Origin: Clostridium simiarum
Lineage (GTDB): Bacteria > Bacillota > Clostridia > Clostridiales > Clostridiaceae
NCBI RefSeq assembly: GCF_018919175.1
Contig: NZ_JAHLQL010000001.1
Coordinates: 1,550,001-1,614,000 of the forward strand
Direction: 5' to 3'
DNA length: 64,000 bases
The position numbers and the translations under genes are program-made. This document shows positions 47,431 to 56,295 of this stretch, piece after piece. Positions within the stretch are counted from its first letter, which is position 1, and each line of letters begins with the position of its first letter. The notes beneath the pieces are model-generated. The model saw only the letters and a program-made list of their open reading frames with translations. It was not told the DNA's origin and ran no database searches.

Positions 47431-47453
47431 GCCACAAGTATAATACCTGTGGC
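47431..47453 (-). terminator. terminator of the AraC gene at 47482
   Basis: GCCACA(A/G)GTAT-type arms pair around a short loop, followed by a T-rich tract on the minus strand, 29 bp after the stop. Confidence 0.75.
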
Positions 47454-47481
47454 AATTTAAATAAAAGAATTATTTTAAATT

Positions 47482-48519
47482 TTAGTTTACAAGTTTTAAA
47501 GAGTCCTCTTTATATTGCATTGGAGTTACTCCAAACTTTTTTTTAAAAGCATAACAGAAATTACTTGGATTTGAATAGCCTACATCAAAAGCAATTTCAT
47601 TGATAGATTTATCAGTATCTAATAATAGTATAGTAGCACGCTCCAGACACATTTTTCTATGGTATCTAAATATTGTGTCCCCATATACTGCTTTAAACCC
47701 TTTCGCCAATTTATTCTTATTTATTGCTAACTGTTTTGATAGAATATTTATGGTGGGAAGTTCGTACAAATTTTTCATTAATACCTCTGGTATCTTTTTT
47801 ATCTGATTAATTTCAAATTCATCCAGTTGCAACTGATTTATTCTGCTTGTTCCTAGAATTTCATAGGATACTATCTTTGATAATATCTCCATTACCTTAC
47901 TTTCAAAAAATAGAATTTTTGATTTCTCTGGTAAACTACAATTAAATATTTGCAAAAATATATTAGCGATTTCAGGAGAAATATTTATTCCTTGATAATA
48001 CTGATTTCGAAGTTCATTTTCTAACTCCTCTATTGTATCCTCCCATAGTTTAATCCCACAACTGCCAAAATATGATTCTATAGCTGATTTTTCAGTAGTA
48101 ATTGAAATCCCTTGATATTTCTGACCTGCACAATTAATTACCCTTCCACAAGTTTCACGAGACATTGATATAGAAAGTTCATTTTTAGAAAGATAGGTAT
48201 TGCCCACTTTATCTTCATGAATATTTAAACACCCATCAACACAATATTCTATTTCAAAGTATTCTTCTGATAGATCAAATTCTGTTATCATATCATGATT
48301 AAATATTGTATCATAAATTATAAGCATCACATTTCCCATGAGTTTATAAAATTTTATACATCCTTTGCCATATTCAGGTTTTATATCATATATAATTTCT
48401 TTCTCATTATTAAAATTCATATAATCTCGTATTGTTGCAAACTTATTGCGTATTGATGAATATTGCATAAGCATTGATGAACATCCTTTTTTTGTATTTA
48501 TATAAAATTTATGTTCCAT
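47482..48519 (-). CDS. AraC-family transcriptional regulator
   Basis: The 345-residue protein has C-terminal helix-turn-helix motifs (about 245-340; INILSKQLAINKNKLAKGFK and INEIAFDVGYSNPSNFCYAF). The N-terminal sensor domain shares the pattern EIEYCVDG with the regulator at 22862 (EINYCIDG). AGGAGGGGG precedes ATG at 48519. Likely activates the ABC-MATE operon that follows. Confidence 0.92.
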   Translation of the reverse strand: MEHKFYINTKKGCSSMLMQYSSIRNKFATIRDYMNFNNEKEIIYDIKPEYGKGCIKFYKLMGNVMLIIYDTIFNHDMITEFDLSEEYFEIEYCVDGCLNIHEDKVGNTYLSKNELSISMSRETCGRVINCAGQKYQGISITTEKSAIESYFGSCGIKLWEDTIEELENELRNQYYQGINISPEIANIFLQIFNCSLPEKSKILFFESKVMEILSKIVSYEILGTSRINQLQLDEFEINQIKKIPEVLMKNLYELPTINILSKQLAINKNKLAKGFKAVYGDTIFRYHRKMCLERATILLLDTDKSINEIAFDVGYSNPSNFCYAFKKKFGVTPMQYKEDSLKLVN

Positions 48520-48641
48520 TCAGTATCCCCCTCCTTCCCTTAAATAGGTCTTTTTTCTTCTTATGCTTTATTTCAAGGTTTATATAATCCATATGAAAAT
48601 CAAGCATATTTACATTAATATAGGTTTATTAGTAAGCATAA

Positions 48642-49610
48642 TTAAACCTTTGAATTTTTACGGAATTCCTTTGGAAGCAAACCAGTATTTTTATGAAATA
48701 ATTCAGAAAATCGACTTGCATTTTTATACCCTACAATCTGTGCCACTTGATTAATATTTAAATCTGTATTCAAAAGTATGTGTTCTGCTTCATGCATCCT
48801 TCTATTTTGTATATACTCAGTAATTGTGCATTTATAAACTCTTTTAAATGTATATTTTAACTTAGTTATACCCATGCAGGCAATCCTAGTAAGTTGCTCT
48901 AGATGAATATCAAAGGCATAGTGGTGGTCAATATATTTAGCTACAGTTCTTATCCTATCCATATCTTCATTTGATATTTTTTTAGCTTGTGATGTAGGCG
49001 GCATAGTCTTTGATTTATCAACTACTAGAGAAATAGCTTCTGCCACCTTACTTTCGTAAAATAGCTTTGCTGACATACCAGTTCCACGATAATTCTTAAC
49101 TTGTTTTAATAAATACACTAACTCAGGAAAATCTTTGGCGCCATCTATGCTTAAAAAAGCAGAGCATGGATTTTTATACTCCCCAGGGTATTGTTTTTGT
49201 AAATAATCGTTGTAGTATTCTGGCATAATTTCAATACCAATAGAACGCACAGGAATGTTTTTATGAAATAGAGCTTGATACAAATTATGATTTCCTATAA
49301 AACCTCTAATACAGCCACAGGTTATTCGTTTATATGGTTTAAATTCTTCTCCTGATCCAGATTTTAAATAACTTATGCTTAAATATTCTGGAATCTTATA
49401 TTCAATAAATATATCTTCGAAAAATACAAAATCATGAATAGAGATAGAAAATAAGTTTTTATGGGTATAAACCCAATAGTGTCCTGAACCTTTTTCAGGG
49501 GGAACTGAATAACATATACCTTCACTGTTAAATCCCTTAAATTCTTTATCTAAATGAAAACCATACTTCATTAGGCATGGATCATGTATTTCTTTTAAAA
49601 TATTCTTCAT
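48642..49610 (-). CDS. AraC-family transcriptional regulator divergent from the second ECF operon
   Basis: The 322-residue protein has C-terminal tandem helix-turn-helix (about 220-320; LEQLTRIACMGITKLKYTFK and INQVAQIVGYKNASRFSELF) and a more diverged N-terminal part than the other three. AAGGAG precedes ATG. It faces away from the ECF importer at 50029-52928, and the intergenic region holds three copies of GATTAGACGAA. A 50-bp copy of its 3' end lies at 42683-42732. Confidence 0.92.
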   Translation of the reverse strand: MKNILKEIHDPCLMKYGFHLDKEFKGFNSEGICYSVPPEKGSGHYWVYTHKNLFSISIHDFVFFEDIFIEYKIPEYLSISYLKSGSGEEFKPYKRITCGCIRGFIGNHNLYQALFHKNIPVRSIGIEIMPEYYNDYLQKQYPGEYKNPCSAFLSIDGAKDFPELVYLLKQVKNYRGTGMSAKLFYESKVAEAISLVVDKSKTMPPTSQAKKISNEDMDRIRTVAKYIDHHYAFDIHLEQLTRIACMGITKLKYTFKRVYKCTITEYIQNRRMHEAEHILLNTDLNINQVAQIVGYKNASRFSELFHKNTGLLPKEFRKNSKV

Positions 49611-49631
49611 TTCATTCTCTCCTTATATCAT

Positions 49632-49642
49632 GATTAGACGAA
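49632..49642 (+). promoter_or_regulatory. GATTAGACGAA repeat, first copy
   Basis: Exact 11-bp repeat also at 49904 and 49925. This copy lies 22 bp before the AraC start, where binding could autoregulate the regulator. Confidence 0.5.
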
Positions 49643-49717
49643 TAAATACCTGAAAGGTGCATCTATATTAAAATCATATTAAAGGCTTAAGTGTATATTT
49701 GTACATTGTATATGAAT

Positions 49718-49733
49718 GTTAGTTAACACTAAC
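49718..49733. promoter_or_regulatory. palindrome GTTAGT-N4-ACTAAC, first copy
   Basis: Perfect 6-bp arms around TAAC. The same arms recur at 49988-50003. The form resembles DtxR/IdeR-type operators (TTAGGTTAGSCTAACC class), and a DtxR-family gene lies downstream at 53148. Confidence 0.5.
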
Positions 49734-49903
49734 TTAAAATCATTATATCGCCTTATGAATTAATGGACAAGCACATCACAAGAACATTTTTGTAATGGTA
49801 ATGTATTTATTTATGAAGGATAGTATTACACCATCAAATTTTACAACCAGCTTGAGTAACTTTTAAAAGAAAAAGAAATCTATAAAAATCCTTATTATGC
49901 CAG

Positions 49904-49935
49904 GATTAGACGAAAGTATACCATGATTAGACGAA
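49904..49935 (+). promoter_or_regulatory. paired GATTAGACGAA repeats, candidate AraC operator
   Basis: Exact copies at 49904-49914 and 49925-49935, 21 bp apart, each preceded by CCA. Spacing equals that of the ATTTGAGT pair at the first ECF locus. Likely activator half-sites for the ECF operon promoter. Confidence 0.6.
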
Positions 49936-49987
49936 GGCTATAGAAAGGATTGAAAAGTAAAAAAACATAATGTATTATGATTAGGTG

Positions 49988-50003
49988 GTTAGTCTACACT
50001 AAC
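49988..50003. promoter_or_regulatory. palindrome GTTAGT-N4-ACTAAC, second copy
   Basis: Perfect 6-bp arms around CTAC, ending 13 bp before the ribosome site of the ECF T gene. Bound repressor would block transcription or early elongation. Confidence 0.5.
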
Positions 50004-50028
50004 TCCTGAAATTTAGGAGGTGAGAGCA

Positions 50029-50757
50029 TTGAACAATGGAATAGAATTTAAAGCATCGAAACCTGATCCCAGAGTGCTTATATTTCAAGTGATAGTTGTA
50101 GCAAGTCTCAATTTTGTAATAAATCGTCCTATAGAGCTATTACTTTTGTTTCTTTTAATGGCTATTTTAATGCTGTTTCATGGGATGATTTCCATAGCTA
50201 TCCGGTTTTCAATTACTTATTTATTACTATATATAGGTAATGCCTTACTTATGTATCTAAAAATCCCCCTTATTACCATGATGTTTACAACACTTATATT
50301 TTTGTGCCTTCGGTTATTTCCAGTTTACATGGCATGTATTATATTAATTCAGAAAACTTACATGGATGAGCTTTTATTTGCCTTGGAGAAAATGCATATT
50401 CCAAAAGTACTAATTCTTCCACTAGCTGTGGTTTACCGTTATGTTCCAACCATCAAAGATGAAATAGTACAAGTAAGAGAAAACTTAAAGATGAGGGGAT
50501 TAAATACTTCTTTTATTGGGATATTAACACATCCTATGAGTGCTGTGGAGAATTTTATGATACCGCTACTAATCAGAAGTGGAAAAATATCTGAGGAACT
50601 ATCAGCTGCTTCATTATGCAAAGGGCTTGATACAGAACATAAAAGAACATCATGTACAAATGTACACTTTGAAATAGGAGATGTTATTTACTGCTTTGGA
50701 TGTATAGCTGTTTCTGTGTTATTTATACTAATTAATAAAAGTAATATTTTTGCTTGA
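50029..50757 (+). CDS. ECF transporter transmembrane (T) component
   Basis: The 242-residue coupling protein has about five helices, with coupling motifs RENLKMRGLNTSFIGILTHP and SAASLCKGLDTEH. TTG at 50029 is eight bases after GGAGG and is preferred to the GTG at 50020 that overlaps it. Homologous to 24734-25414, but here the T gene comes first in the order T-A-S. Confidence 0.92.
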   Translation: MNNGIEFKASKPDPRVLIFQVIVVASLNFVINRPIELLLLFLLMAILMLFHGMISIAIRFSITYLLLYIGNALLMYLKIPLITMMFTTLIFLCLRLFPVYMACIILIQKTYMDELLFALEKMHIPKVLILPLAVVYRYVPTIKDEIVQVRENLKMRGLNTSFIGILTHPMSAVENFMIPLLIRSGKISEELSAASLCKGLDTEHKRTSCTNVHFEIGDVIYCFGCIAVSVLFILINKSNIFA

Positions 50758-50785
50758 ATAATTTAAAGAAGGGAGGGGATTTCTT

Positions 50786-52306
50786 TTGGCTGAGAATCAA
50801 AGTAAAGAAAAAAAGAACAACACTGATAAAAGTGTGATTGAATTTAATAATGTTAATTTTACATATGAAGGTAGTGATGAAAAAAGCCTGTTAGATTTCA
50901 ATTTAAAGATAACTCAGGGTGAATTTATTGTACTTACAGGTGAAAGTGGCTGTGGAAAAACAACAGTAAATCGATGCATAAACGGTTTGATACCAGAATT
51001 TTATGATGGTAAGTTAGAAGGAGACGTCATAATCTCTGGTATGGATATTAGTAAAGTTCCACTTAGGGAAATTTCAAGAGAAGTAGGTTCTGTTTTTCAA
51101 GATCCTCGCTCACAATTTTTTACCTTACATGTAAAAACGGAGATACCATTTCCAAGTGAAAATTATGGAATTCACAGAGAGAAAATACAAAATAGGGTAA
51201 AAGAATCTATAGAAGATTTAAAGCTGCATTCTTTAATGGACAGACAGATTTTCAATTTATCCAGTGGTGAAAAACAAAAAATTGCAGTTGCTTCTGTTTA
51301 TGCGTTAAAACCTAAAATATATGTTTTAGATGAACCTTCAGCAAATCTAGATATGGAAGGAACTAGACAACTTTCTGAGGTTTTAAAAATACTTAAAGCC
51401 AAGGGACATACCATTATTGTTTCTGAACACAAACTATATTACTTAAAGGATTTAGCAGACAGGGTAGTTATAATGGAAAAAGGTAAAATAAAGAAAACCC
51501 TTAAAGGAGAAATTTTTTCAAAGAAACCTAATCAGTGGTTTGATGATATAGGACTTCGCCATGTTGCACTAGACACACTTCCAATTCCAGACTTTAAAAA
51601 TTTTTCTGTAAAAGAAGAAAAATCTCCCTTACTTCAGGTGAAAAATCTTGCCTTTGGTTATAAGATGGGAAAAAGGTTGTGGTTTGATGTATCTTTTGAT
51701 GCCAATGAAGGTGATATTATAGGAATTGTAGGAAAAAACGGCACTGGAAAAAGTACCTTAGCAAGAGTACTCATGGGACTTACTAAACAAAAGGATGGAA
51801 AGATATACATAAATGGAAAGCCAGCAGGAAATAGATGTCGTATTAAAAATTCTTTCTATGTTATGCAGGATGTTGATTATCAATTATTTGCTCCAAGCGT
51901 CTGGGAAGAAATCCTGGTTGGTATAAAACCAACAAAAGATATACAGGAGAAGGCAGAGAAGTACCTTAAATTATTTCATTTAGAAAACTATAAAACAGCT
52001 CATCCCGCTTCACTTTCAGGCGGTGAAAAACAGCGTCTTGCCATTGCTCTTGCATGTATGCAACATAGTAAGTTTTTATTTTTGGACGAGCCTACCAGCG
52101 GATTAGATGCAAAAAACATGAAAATAATTAGCGGCATTTTAAAAGAACTAGCAAAAGAGGGTAGGTGCATTTTTGTAATTACCCATGACTACGAGTTTGC
52201 ATTAAATACATTTAACCGCTTATTATCTTTTGATGATAATGGAAAATTCAGCAGTTTTCCATTCCATAAATATTCAAGTGAATTACTTTATTCAAGAATT
52301 GTATAA
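50786..52306 (+). CDS. ECF transporter fused double ATPase (A component)
   Basis: The 506-residue protein carries two ABC domains. The first has GESGCGKTT near residue 52, SSGEKQKIA and VLDEP. The second, from about 280, has GKNGTGKST, SGGEKQRLA and FLDEP. TTG at 50786 follows GGGAGGGG. The first domain has a longer N-terminal lead than the paralogue at 25414. It powers the second ECF importer. Confidence 0.95.
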   Translation: MAENQSKEKKNNTDKSVIEFNNVNFTYEGSDEKSLLDFNLKITQGEFIVLTGESGCGKTTVNRCINGLIPEFYDGKLEGDVIISGMDISKVPLREISREVGSVFQDPRSQFFTLHVKTEIPFPSENYGIHREKIQNRVKESIEDLKLHSLMDRQIFNLSSGEKQKIAVASVYALKPKIYVLDEPSANLDMEGTRQLSEVLKILKAKGHTIIVSEHKLYYLKDLADRVVIMEKGKIKKTLKGEIFSKKPNQWFDDIGLRHVALDTLPIPDFKNFSVKEEKSPLLQVKNLAFGYKMGKRLWFDVSFDANEGDIIGIVGKNGTGKSTLARVLMGLTKQKDGKIYINGKPAGNRCRIKNSFYVMQDVDYQLFAPSVWEEILVGIKPTKDIQEKAEKYLKLFHLENYKTAHPASLSGGEKQRLAIALACMQHSKFLFLDEPTSGLDAKNMKIISGILKELAKEGRCIFVITHDYEFALNTFNRLLSFDDNGKFSSFPFHKYSSELLYSRIV

Positions 52307-52322
52307 TAGAGGAGATGATATT

Positions 52323-52928
52323 ATGGCTAGCAAGAAAAACAGTAATAACGTTGTAAGAAAGTTAATAACAATTGGAATATTTAATGCTTTGATGATTGCC
52401 ATGTTTTTTGCTTTAGGGTTTACTATAGGACTGTTTCCACCAATTTTAGTGGTTCTTCCAATTATTTTGTCCCTAGTTGGAGGTATTATTTTTATGCTTA
52501 TGATTGCAAAAGCTGATATGCCTGGAATATTTATTATAAGTGGTACACTTCTTGGAGTATGCTTTTTAACTATGGCACCTGGTGGTGTTATGGGAATTTG
52601 TATCTTCCTTGGAGGAGTACTTGGGGAAATTATATTCAGCCTTATGGGTAGAAAGAAATTTTTAGCAGCAGCTACAGGCTTTGCTTCCTTTATGCTTGGA
52701 TTTGCACTAGGAGAATATGTTCCTTTTGTTTTTATGAAGAGTGCATATATTGCTCAGGAATCTGCAAAAGGCTCACAATCCTTAGAAATATTAAAAAGAT
52801 GCTTAAATATATTAAATGTCCAAACAATGATTATTTTAAGTATTATAACAGTTATTGCAGCATACTTGGGAAGCTTATGGGGTAAAAAGCTTCTGCATAA
52901 ACATTTTGAAAAGGCAGGAATTGTATAA
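52323..52928 (+). CDS. ECF transporter S component, MptD/Trep_Strep type
   Basis: The 201-residue membrane protein has about six helices (RKLITIGIFNALMIAMFFAL; PGGVMGICIFLGGVLGEIIF). It shares the family and the C-terminal KKLLHKHFEKAGIV-like end with 24123-24734 (NKIIAKHFRKSGLIN). ATG at 52323 follows AGAGGAGA. The ligand is likely similar in kind to that of the first ECF set. Confidence 0.85.
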   Translation: MASKKNSNNVVRKLITIGIFNALMIAMFFALGFTIGLFPPILVVLPIILSLVGGIIFMLMIAKADMPGIFIISGTLLGVCFLTMAPGGVMGICIFLGGVLGEIIFSLMGRKKFLAAATGFASFMLGFALGEYVPFVFMKSAYIAQESAKGSQSLEILKRCLNILNVQTMIILSIITVIAAYLGSLWGKKLLHKHFEKAGIV

Positions 52929-52952
52929 ATCATAATTTAAAATAATCTTTAG

Positions 52953-52998
52953 AAAGCTTAAGCATTTGTATGTGACAATTGTTTAAGCTTTTCTTTTA
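52953..52998 (+). terminator. terminator of the second ECF operon
   Basis: AAAGCTTAA and TTTAAGCTTT arms close a 20-base loop, followed by TTCTTTT. Confidence 0.75.
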
Positions 52999-53147
52999 GC
53001 CTTTGGATTATATAGATACAAGGATAAATGCTAAGTTCATTGAAAAATATGCCTAAGTATTATATGATAGTGAATAAAGTGATTAATTTGTGGAAAATCA
53101 TATCCACTGCTAGTATAATGTTATATTTCATATCATGGAGGGTAATC

Positions 53148-53507
53148 ATGTACGAATCAGGTGAAAATTATTTAGAAACAATTTTAATATTAGAAAATAA
53201 AAACGGTTCTGTAAGATCTATTGATATTGCAAAGACACTTAATTTTAGCAAGCCAAGTGTAAGCCATGCAGTAGGATTGTTAAAAGAATCGGGATACATT
53301 AATGTAGATCCTAAAGGATATATAAGTTTAACTGATAAAGGACGTGAAAAGGCAGAAAGCATATATGAACGTCATCAGGTATTAACTGAATTCTTCGTTG
53401 AAACAGCAAAGGTCTGTGAAGAAATAGCTGAGAAGGACGCATGTAAAGTTGAGCACATCATCAGCGATGAAACATTTCAGGGAATTAAGAGGTTTTTAAA
53501 AAAATGA
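53148..53507 (+). CDS. DtxR/MntR-family metal-dependent repressor
   Basis: The 119-residue protein has an N-terminal winged helix (SIDIAKTLNFSKPSVSHAVGLLKESG, residues 24-49 in part) and the helical dimerisation domain with metal-site-like residues (Glu and His in ERHQVLTEFF, CEEIAEKDACKVEHIISDE). There is no SH3-like C-terminal domain, as in MntR. ATG at 53148 follows GGAGGG. It probably senses iron or manganese. Palindromes at 49718 and 49988 could be its targets, an inference from form and proximity. Confidence 0.9.
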   Translation: MYESGENYLETILILENKNGSVRSIDIAKTLNFSKPSVSHAVGLLKESGYINVDPKGYISLTDKGREKAESIYERHQVLTEFFVETAKVCEEIAEKDACKVEHIISDETFQGIKRFLKK

Positions 53508-53539
53508 TATGTCAGTAGATATTGATTCTATAAAGATTA

Positions 53540-53700
53540 TGCTATGGCTATAAAAGCCCAAATTAAAAGCACCGAAATAATCGATGCCAGTGAAATAAGT
53601 ATTATTTTATTTTTATTATCTTTTATAGCTTGTACTTATATTTTTAACCAATGTTTCTACTATTTTTGAATCTATTGGAATGAAACCTCTTTTAGAATTA
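53540..53700 (-). pseudogene. possible broken small membrane-protein gene
   Basis: On the minus strand KRGFIPIDSKIVETLVKN is followed, after a one-base frame change near 53640, by VQAIKDNKNKIILISL and a hydrophobic tail ending before TAA. The two halves make sense together as one protein with a C-terminal membrane segment. No start is clear. Confidence 0.3.
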
Positions 53701-53796
53701 TATATTAAATTAAAAAAGGTTTTCATTATATACACATTACTTCATATAAATCTATATAATATCTCTTAGTTAATCTATGTTAAAATTAATAACTTT

Positions 53797-54663
53797 TTAT
53801 GCGGTTTCCATTATATCGAATTTTTCAATAAAAATAGGATTATTACTTATGCTTTGTTTTGCTTTTGTTGATGCCAAGCTTGCTGCGTTTACTAAATTTT
53901 TTATTGTATTTATTTTATTATCAATTGTTTCTTCACTAAAATTATAACTTACTACACCAATGGATGCAGAAACTTTAATATTACTAGGATAACTGTACTG
54001 CTTTATTTTCATCAAAATTTTTTCTGAAAGCACTTTGCATTTATCTTCGCTATAAGAAGTTAAAATTGCAAATTCATCCCCTGCATATCTACATAAAAAA
54101 TTATCTGGTTGTATATTTTCTCTAAGTAAACCTGCCACAATTTTTAATACTGTATCTCCATTTATATGTCCAAACTTTTTATCAATATATCCAAAATTAT
54201 TCAAGTCTATAAAAATTAACGAAACTTTTTGCTTCTGTTCTATTAAAGTATGTAGATGGTAAAATAAGTAATCGCTTTTATATAATCCGGTTAGTAAGTC
54301 AATATGCTTTCCAAGTTCTACTTTTAAATGATTTTTAGTTATAAACCCTATAATCTTACCTCTATTTTCTACAAGGATTACATCTATATCTTCATTTGAA
54401 TTAAATAACTTTTTAATGTCCCATACATAGGTTTCTGCCCCTACAGAAATATATCTATTAGTCATAGCATCTGCAACTATTCTGTTAGGATGGGCAATTC
54501 CTAATTCTCTAAGAGTTAAAACACCTACTAACTTCTTCTTATCATAAACAGCACAACACTCAATATTATTTTGATAAAATATTTCCTGAACCTTTTTTAC
54601 TCCATCTAATACATCTATTTTATAAAAATTTTTATCTAATATATCTAAGGCTCTTTGTATCAT
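53797..54663 (-). CDS. CBS-pair plus GGDEF diguanylate cyclase-like protein
   Basis: The 288-residue protein joins two CBS motifs (about 10-120) to a GGDEF domain (130-285). The active-site loop reads YAGDEF in place of GGDEF, a substitution that many active cyclases tolerate. It has no membrane segment, so it would sense a cytoplasmic nucleotide or similar ligand. Its start overlaps the preceding small gene by 4 bp, so the two form a unit. Confidence 0.9.
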   Translation of the reverse strand: MIQRALDILDKNFYKIDVLDGVKKVQEIFYQNNIECCAVYDKKKLVGVLTLRELGIAHPNRIVADAMTNRYISVGAETYVWDIKKLFNSNEDIDVILVENRGKIIGFITKNHLKVELGKHIDLLTGLYKSDYLFYHLHTLIEQKQKVSLIFIDLNNFGYIDKKFGHINGDTVLKIVAGLLRENIQPDNFLCRYAGDEFAILTSYSEDKCKVLSEKILMKIKQYSYPSNIKVSASIGVVSYNFSEETIDNKINTIKNLVNAASLASTKAKQSISNNPIFIEKFDIMETA

Positions 54664-55010
54664 AAATCTATGGATTTACTAACATTGATAGTTATATTTA
54701 CTTGTGCTTTTATAATCATATCTTCATTAGCAATCCTTTCAACCTCCTCCATTATTATTGGAATTAGTTTATCTTGAGGAAGCATATTTAATATGGTTCT
54801 TCTAACAACTACTGCTTCCACACACTGGTGTTCTATTCTTACTATTTCGTATTGATCAGGAGATAATATATCTACCATTCTTCTAGCAGCTTCTGGTCCA
54901 ATTGGTGCCTTCTTACCTACAATTAATATATCTTGCATAGGAGGCATTTCAAATTCTGAAAATCTCATACTTATTTCGGCTTTTTTAGTTCCTTCTGATT
55001 TATATCCCAT
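54660..55010 (-). CDS. unrecognised 116-aa partner of the GGDEF protein
   Basis: I do not recognise the family. The soluble protein has QDILIVGKKAPIGPEAARRM in its first half and a regular alternation of strands and helices, ending in a beta-rich tail (IIKAQVNITINVSKSIDL). ATG at 55010 follows GGAAGGTGA and gives 116 residues; an upstream Met adds eight more. Tight coupling to the GGDEF gene suggests a sensor or partner. Confidence 0.75.
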   Translation of the reverse strand: MGYKSEGTKKAEISMRFSEFEMPPMQDILIVGKKAPIGPEAARRMVDILSPDQYEIVRIEHQCVEAVVVRRTILNMLPQDKLIPIIMEEVERIANEDMIIKAQVNITINVSKSIDL

Positions 55011-55350
55011 AAATATGTCACCTTCCTTAATCATAAACTATATTATCATAAATTATCTAATTATTCTATTATTTTATTAATTCTAAATTTTATACTATAA
55101 TATTCTTAATTTTTACTATTTACCTTCCTCCAAATTCCATCATATACTGAAATTTATATTCCTAATACTACGTTAATCATTTTAAGGCAATAGTAAATAA
55201 ATCATTTCTTCTCTTTTTACTTGCTATAAATTCTTTCTTTGTAACTCTTTATTATAAGCCTATTTTGTTTCTTGTAGGTTTCCACTATCAGTTTCCATTA
55301 TAATATTAAACAGAAGCTATGTCTAATAGTTCATGTGCATAGATTTTTAT

Positions 55351-55464
55351 TTAAGTATCAAAAATACTACAAGTAAAGGCCTTATGATCTCTACCTCTTT
55401 TTCCCATTTCATCCCTGCGTTTATATGCACACTGTAAGGTATCTATAAATACAGATAAGGGTGG
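55351..55464 (-). pseudogene. 38-codon open remnant
   Basis: Between two stops the minus strand reads PPLSVFIDTLQCAYKRRDEM followed by GKRGRDHKAFTCSIFDT. The residue choice looks strongly coding, perhaps the C-terminal part of a lost gene. No start or family is evident. Confidence 0.3.
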
Positions 55465-55784
55465 TTAAATAACTTTTATCATGAGCAAAATTTATATTCT
55501 TATAATAAAGAAAAAAGTAACGATTTTTGAATTCGCTACTTTAATAAATACTTCAAATCAAATCAGATTAAATTAGGCTTTTTAGTCTTTATTCTACTAA
55601 TTTAATTCTTTATATATAACTTCATTCTCTAAATCATCTTTTGAATCATTAATAATGATAAAATTATTATACTCTTGAATTAAAGTAAACAAAACTCAAG
55701 GCACGTTATCTTATTTTTTGATGTTATTTCTACTTATATTTTACAAGAAGTCTACAACAATTATAAAAACTAACCTACCGTTAA
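55465..55784. other. intergenic region with a weak hairpin
   Basis: AT-rich. AAAGTAACG and CGCTACTTT at 55514-55542 form a near-perfect stem with A/T flanks, possibly a terminator for the GNAT pair. No gene seen. Confidence 0.4.
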
Positions 55785-56294
55785 TTAAACTTTTCGTAAT
55801 ATTTCATAAAACATAGCCTGCTCACCTCTGAAATCCCTAGCTCCAAGGCAGGTCATTCCAACTTTTTTCATAACCGTCATAGAAGCAATATTTTTAGGAT
55901 TAGCCATCCCATATATTCTTATTATATTACTATTCTTAAAAGCAGATTGTATGATAGCGTTGCCAATTTCAGTAGCATATCCTTTATTCCAAAATTCAGT
56001 TCCTAATTGCCATTCTATTTCTGGTTGCTTAAGAAAATATGGATTCAAGCCTGTTAATCCTATAATTTCATTGCTTTCTTTTAATATAACTGCTCCATGA
56101 AAGTTATCTAATGATAAACTTCCTCTATTAATATTAAATTGAATATATCTCTTAGTCCTTTCTTTAGTCCAAACACTATCACCAGTGTATAAATGAACTC
56201 GATTGTCTGACATTAAGTTATACAGCTTGTCAGTATAATCTAATGACCAAGGTTTTATATATAAACGTTCTGTTTCAATTATAATTTCGTCCAT
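55785..56294 (-). CDS. GNAT acetyltransferase, RimJ/RimL type
   Basis: The 169-residue protein opens IIIETERLYIKPW and carries the acetyl-CoA loop around WNKGYATEIGNAII near residue 105, plus a C-terminal N...NIASMTVMKKVGM signature. ATG at 56294 has GGAG eight bases away and lies 1 bp after the upstream GNAT gene. Acetylates a protein N-terminus or small amine; the target is unknown. Confidence 0.9.
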   Translation of the reverse strand: MDEIIIETERLYIKPWSLDYTDKLYNLMSDNRVHLYTGDSVWTKERTKRYIQFNINRGSLSLDNFHGAVILKESNEIIGLTGLNPYFLKQPEIEWQLGTEFWNKGYATEIGNAIIQSAFKNSNIIRIYGMANPKNIASMTVMKKVGMTCLGARDFRGEQAMFYEILRKV

Positions 56295-56295
56295 A

